Program-made: the position numbers and the translations under genes
NCBI RefSeq assembly: GCF_030167915.1
Contig: NZ_JARGNB010000001.1
Coordinates: forward strand, 1,674,001 to 1,738,000
Reading direction: 5' to 3'
Source of the DNA: Aquabacterium humicola
GTDB lineage: Bacteria; Pseudomonadota; Gammaproteobacteria; Burkholderiales; Burkholderiaceae_C
DNA length: 64,000 bases
Shown: one piece after another, positions 54,462-64,000 of the stretch
Layout: every line of letters starts with the position of its first letter
Position numbering within the stretch: the first letter of the stretch is position 1
Notes under the pieces: model-generated
What the model saw: only the letters and a program-made list of their open reading frames with translations
The model's database searches: none
What the model was told of the DNA's origin: nothing

Positions 54462-55241
54462 CTACGGCGTCGAGAACATCAACGCCGTGAGGATGAAGTC
54501 CATGCCCAGCACCGCGAGCGACGAGAACACCACCGTGCGTGTCGTCGCATAGGCCACGCCTTCCGGGGTGGCCTGCGTCTCGTAGCCCTGGTACAGGGCG
54601 ACGAAGGTGCAGATGACGCCGAACACCGCGCTCTTGACCAGGCCGTTGCCGATGTCGCGCCAGACGTCGACCCCCGATTGCTGGATCGACCAGAAGTTGC
54701 CGGCGTCGATGCCGATCAGCGCAACCGCGACGACCCAGGCGCCGAGGATGCCGATGGTCGAGAACAGGATCGCCAGGATCGGCATCGCGACGACGCCGCC
54801 GAGGAAACGCGGCGCGAGCACGCGCGCACGCGGATCGATCGCCATCAGCTCCATCGCGGCGAGCTGCTCGCCGGCCTTCATCAGGCCGATCTCGGCGGTC
54901 AGCGACGTGCCCGCCCGGCCGGCGAAGAGCAGCGCGGTAACGACCGGACCGAGCTCGCGCACCAGCGACAGGTTGACCACCAGGCCCAGCGACTCGGCGG
55001 CGCCGTAGCGCACCAGCGCGTAGTACATCTGCAGCGCCAGCACGAAACCGACGGCCAGGCCCGACGAGAGCATGATGACCAGCGACCGGTTGCCGATGGC
55101 ATGCACTTGCGTGATCACCAGCATCGGCCGCCGCAGCGCGGCCGGCAGCGCCTTCATCAGCTCGACGAGGAACAGCGCCGCATGGCCCCAGTTGCCCAGC
55201 ACCTTCAACGCGCGCGCGCCCAGCGGCGCGAGCCAGTTCAT
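54462..55241 (-). CDS. mlaE: MlaE, phospholipid ABC transporter permease
   Basis: The 259-residue product is a polytopic MlaE/YrbE permease with VTALLFAGRAGTSLTAEIGLM, a conserved EQLAAMELMAIDP loop that contacts MlaF, and ALYQGYETQATPEGV near the C terminus. The ATG at 55241 has AGGAGG seven bases upstream. A 73-bp GC-rich gap with a palindrome-like CCCCGAGGGG separates it from mlaF. Confidence 0.95.
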   Translation of the reverse strand: MNWLAPLGARALKVLGNWGHAALFLVELMKALPAALRRPMLVITQVHAIGNRSLVIMLSSGLAVGFVLALQMYYALVRYGAAESLGLVVNLSLVRELGPVVTALLFAGRAGTSLTAEIGLMKAGEQLAAMELMAIDPRARVLAPRFLGGVVAMPILAILFSTIGILGAWVVAVALIGIDAGNFWSIQQSGVDVWRDIGNGLVKSAVFGVICTFVALYQGYETQATPEGVAYATTRTVVFSSLAVLGMDFILTALMFSTP

Positions 55242-55314
55242 GGATGCCTCCTGCAGCCCGCCGGGCCGGCCCCCCCCGAGGGGAGCGAGCATGCCCGCAA
55301 CGGCCGGTGGGCGC

Positions 55315-56133
55315 TCATTGCACGCGCTCCACGCCGAAGTCCTTCGCCAGCTCTGGCGCGGGATAGTGGAACTTGACCGGCCCATCCGGCTCGCCGCGCA
55401 CGAACTGGCGCACCTCCGGGTCCATCGAGTCCATCAGCTCCTTCGGCGTGCCCTCGGCGACGATGCGGCCGGGCGCGGCCATCAGCACCACCCAGTCGCT
55501 GATCGCCATGCACTCCGGCACGTCATGCGACACCACCAGCGACGTCGCGCCGGTGATGTCGTTGAGCGTGCGGATCAGCTGCGCGGCGACACCCATCGAG
55601 ATCAGGTCCAGCCCGGCGAAGGGCTCGTCGTACATGATCAGCTCGGGATCGAGTGCGATCGCGCGCGCCAGCGCGACACGCCGCGCCATGCCGCCGGAGA
55701 CCTCGGCAATGCGCAGCGGCGCCGCACCGCGCAGGCCCACGGCATTGAGTTTCATCAGCACGATGTCGCGGATCAGCGATTCGGGCAGGTCGGTCATCTC
55801 CCGCAGCGGGAAGGCGACGTTCTCGAACACCGTGAGGTCGGTGAACAGCGCCCCGAACTGGAACAGCATGCCCAGCCGCTTGCGCAGCCGGTACAGCTGC
55901 TGCCGGTCGCGCGCATTGATCACCTCGCCGTCGAAGACCACGCGCCCGCTGCTCGCGGCATGCACGCCGCCGATCAGCCGCAGCAAGGTCGTCTTGCCGC
56001 AGCCCGAACCCCCCAGGATGGCCGTGACCTTGCCGCGCGGAAAGCGCAGGTTCACGTCCTTCAGGATGGTGCGACTCGCGTCGTAGCCGAAGCTGACGTG
56101 GTCGATCTCGATCAGGGCGGGGTCGGCGTTCAA
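55315..56133 (-). CDS. mlaF: MlaF, phospholipid transporter ATPase
   Basis: The 272-residue ATPase has Walker A GGSGCGKTTLL, Q-loop MLFQFGALFTDLTV, signature VSGGMARRVALARA, Walker B LIMYDEPFAGLD and H-loop VVSHDVPE. The only suitable start is a TTG at 56133: an in-frame TGA lies about 30 bases upstream and no ATG occurs before the conserved domain. The C-terminal tail (VKFHYPAPELAKDF) is longer than the ATPase core and may engage MlaB. It opens the mlaFEDACB operon. Confidence 0.95.
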   Translation of the reverse strand: MNADPALIEIDHVSFGYDASRTILKDVNLRFPRGKVTAILGGSGCGKTTLLRLIGGVHAASSGRVVFDGEVINARDRQQLYRLRKRLGMLFQFGALFTDLTVFENVAFPLREMTDLPESLIRDIVLMKLNAVGLRGAAPLRIAEVSGGMARRVALARAIALDPELIMYDEPFAGLDLISMGVAAQLIRTLNDITGATSLVVSHDVPECMAISDWVVLMAAPGRIVAEGTPKELMDSMDPEVRQFVRGEPDGPVKFHYPAPELAKDFGVERVQ

Positions 56134-56267
56134 GGGTCCGGCGGGCGGGCCTGCCGGCCCTTTTCATGTGTGAAATCATTGTCGCACGCCGAGTTTTCCC
56201 GTAAGGATTTGCCCCGATCAAGCGGCGGCACGCGTTGTGACGGCGCCGCGGAAAGGCACCAAATGCA

Positions 56268-56289
56268 ACGGGCCGCGCAAGCGGCCCGT
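56268..56289 (-). terminator. Hairpin downstream of the trypsin-like protease gene
   Basis: ACGGGCCGC pairs perfectly with GCGGCCCGT around a GCAA tetraloop, about 50 bp past the protease stop. On the minus strand it is followed by TGCATTTGG, a short T-rich stretch, so moderate intrinsic termination is plausible. Confidence 0.55.
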
Positions 56290-56339
56290 CATCGCATTCG
56301 TGCTTCGATCCGGAGGGCCGTGGCCCGCCGGCGGTCCGC

Positions 56340-57626
56340 TCAGTCGCTCGAGATGTCGATGGACAGCGTGTCGAGCGCCTCGCGTATCGGGACGAACAGG
56401 TTGATGCCTGCCGTGCCGCTGCCGATGCCGCGCGACGTCAGCCCGATCGCGGCGCCGTGTGCGCCGATCAACGGGCCGCCGCTGCTGCCGGGCAGGATCT
56501 TGACGTCGCTCTGCAGCCAGCGCTGCTGCCCGACCATGCGCGTGCCGCTCAGCACGCCGCGCGTCACGGTGGTGGCGAACGACTCGCCGAGCGGCGAGCC
56601 GATCGCGTAGACGTCTTCGCCGGCCTGGACCTCGTCGGCACGCACGCTGATGGCCGCCAGCGTGACCGGCTCGGTCTTGACGAGCGCGACGTCCCGCGCG
56701 CGATCGCTGCGCATGACCTCGCCGACCAGCGTGCGTCCATTCGCGAGCTTGACCTTCAGGAACCTGGCATCGCCGACGACGTGGTGGTTGGTCAGCAGGT
56801 AGCCGTCGGCATGGATGTAGAAGCCGCTGCCCGTGCCGGTGCCGCTTTGCAGCGTCACGACCGCCGACTGCAGCTGCGGCATGCGATCCTGCGCCGAGGG
56901 CTCGCCTGCTCCGGCTGCGTGCGCGATGCGCAGGCGCGGCGGGCCCGCGGGCGCCGCCGCGACGATCGACGGATCGATGGGCTTGCGCGCGAGCTCCGAG
57001 AACGCCGGATCCGCCAGCAGGTTGCGTGCCGCCATGGCCACCGCGCGCTGGATGGCCGTGACCAGCGACAACTTGTCGTTGCTGCCGACCTGGATGGAGC
57101 CCTCGGTGGTCAGGCTGAAGACGGTCTTCTGCTGCCGCGGCGAGAACAGCTCCCAGGCCATCTGGAGCCAGACACCCCCTTCGACCACCTTGTCGCGTTC
57201 GCAGACTTCGATCTGCACGTCCTTGAAGAGCACGCCGACCTCGTAGTCGGCCGCCGCCGGCGCCGCCGGCGTCGCGAACACCGAGTCCTGCGTGGCCGGC
57301 TTCGGATAGCCGGCCGCCACCAGCTCGGCCGCCACGATGCGGCCGGCGTCGCGCGTCAGCAGGCTCCCGAGCGTGGGCGTGAAGCGCGCTTCGTTGCTGG
57401 TGCCGCAGAACCAGCCGGTCTGCAGCGTGCCGATCCTGGCATTGGTGGCACGGACGACCAGCTTGCGGAAGACGACGCTCGGCGCACCGGGTTGAGCCGC
57501 GACGACGATCGGCTCACGCGGCTCCGCGGCCTTGACCTTGGGCAAGTCCGCGCCGGCCGCCAGCAGCGGGGTGACGAGGGTGACGAGCGCAGCGGATGCG
57601 CGGGCGATGCGCGAGACGGTATTCAA
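56340..57626 (-). CDS. Exported trypsin-like serine protease with uncharacterised N-terminal domain
   Basis: The 428-residue product starts at a TTG (57626) with AGGGAGG six bases upstream. A signal peptide covers about 1-25 (ending LLAAGA). Residues 40-240 have no family I recognise; they contain FRKLVVRATNARIG, a GWFCG Cys and a region resembling lipoprotein-type assembly factors. The C-terminal trypsin-like domain has the full triad: H in LLTNHHVVGDA, D in RARDVALVK and S in PGSSGGPLI. There is no PDZ domain, unlike DegP. It lies 91 bp after gltD on the same strand. Confidence 0.88.
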   Translation of the reverse strand: MNTVSRIARASAALVTLVTPLLAAGADLPKVKAAEPREPIVVAAQPGAPSVVFRKLVVRATNARIGTLQTGWFCGTSNEARFTPTLGSLLTRDAGRIVAAELVAAGYPKPATQDSVFATPAAPAAADYEVGVLFKDVQIEVCERDKVVEGGVWLQMAWELFSPRQQKTVFSLTTEGSIQVGSNDKLSLVTAIQRAVAMAARNLLADPAFSELARKPIDPSIVAAAPAGPPRLRIAHAAGAGEPSAQDRMPQLQSAVVTLQSGTGTGSGFYIHADGYLLTNHHVVGDARFLKVKLANGRTLVGEVMRSDRARDVALVKTEPVTLAAISVRADEVQAGEDVYAIGSPLGESFATTVTRGVLSGTRMVGQQRWLQSDVKILPGSSGGPLIGAHGAAIGLTSRGIGSGTAGINLFVPIREALDTLSIDISSD

Positions 57627-57717
57627 GAAGCCTCCCTGGGTGATCTCCGGCGGACTTTCGGCCGCCGGCGGGAAGACTTGAAGGCCGCGACGGGCCCGGC
57701 GTGAAGTCCGACCGTGC

Positions 57718-59196
<1,479 letters not shown>

Positions 59197-59232
59197 CGTC
59201 GTGATTCCTTGATTCGTGTCCGGGGCTGACGC

Positions 59233-63993
<4,761 letters not shown>

Positions 63994-64000
63994 GGCGCGC

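Overview
This 64-kb window looks like ordinary chromosome of a high-GC betaproteobacterium of the order Burkholderiales. The best fit is the Rubrivivax/Leptothrix/Roseateles-like branch. This is inferred from gene content (PHA-granule protein, wax-ester synthase, PEP-CTERM proteins, mlaA inside the mla operon, a MiaB-linked hypothetical and an intergenic repeat style I associate with that branch) and from uniformly GC-rich codon use. I see no rRNA, phage, insertion sequence, CRISPR array or integrative element. Genes are dense and no gap exceeds about 210 bp.

Layout. 1-16.1 kb is housekeeping: a partial cytochrome c assembly protein, ffh, a DUF2726 protein, ftsY, a CAT-anticodon tRNA, miaB, hemA-prfA-prmC, an outer-membrane protein, grxD-ubiX, a lytic transglycosylase behind proS, and rppH. 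14.7-16.9 kb carries storage-lipid genes: a WS/DGAT acyltransferase, an acyl-CoA-binding protein and a PHA-system protein. 16.9-24.2 kb holds degradative enzymes (aminopeptidase, molybdopterin oxidoreductase, M20 and DUF2817 peptidase-like proteins, cysteine hydrolase) and a GlxA-type regulator.

24.2-29.9 kb is a complete reductive pyrimidine-degradation operon (preT, preA, dihydropyrimidinase, M20 amidohydrolase). 29.9-36.8 kb has two copies of a small cassette, a tiny PEP-CTERM protein followed by a sterol-desaturase-family enzyme, flanking a peptidase, an AraC regulator and the divergent lysR/lysA pair. An ABC exporter and a trans-envelope Ser/Thr kinase plus OmpA-lipoprotein pair follow. 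41.9-46.2 kb is a minus-strand ABC uptake operon ending in a clear RutR homologue. 46.4-52.1 kb is sugar-phosphate metabolism (HAD phosphatase, pgi, tal, zwf, hexR). 52.2-56.1 kb is the mla phospholipid-transport operon. The window closes with a trypsin-like protease and gltD/gltB.

How the parts work together. The strongest non-obvious signal is regulatory. The pyrimidine-degradation operon and the distant ABC operon that carries rutR both start with the same compound promoter: a sigma-54 (-24/-12) element, then 18-19 nt later a nearly identical RutR-type operator (TGACCA-N2-CGGTCA), about 50-55 bp before the first start codon. This predicts a nitrogen-controlled, pyrimidine-induced uptake and catabolic regulon. 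The second notable signal is the duplicated PEP-CTERM microprotein and desaturase cassette, whose function I do not recognise.
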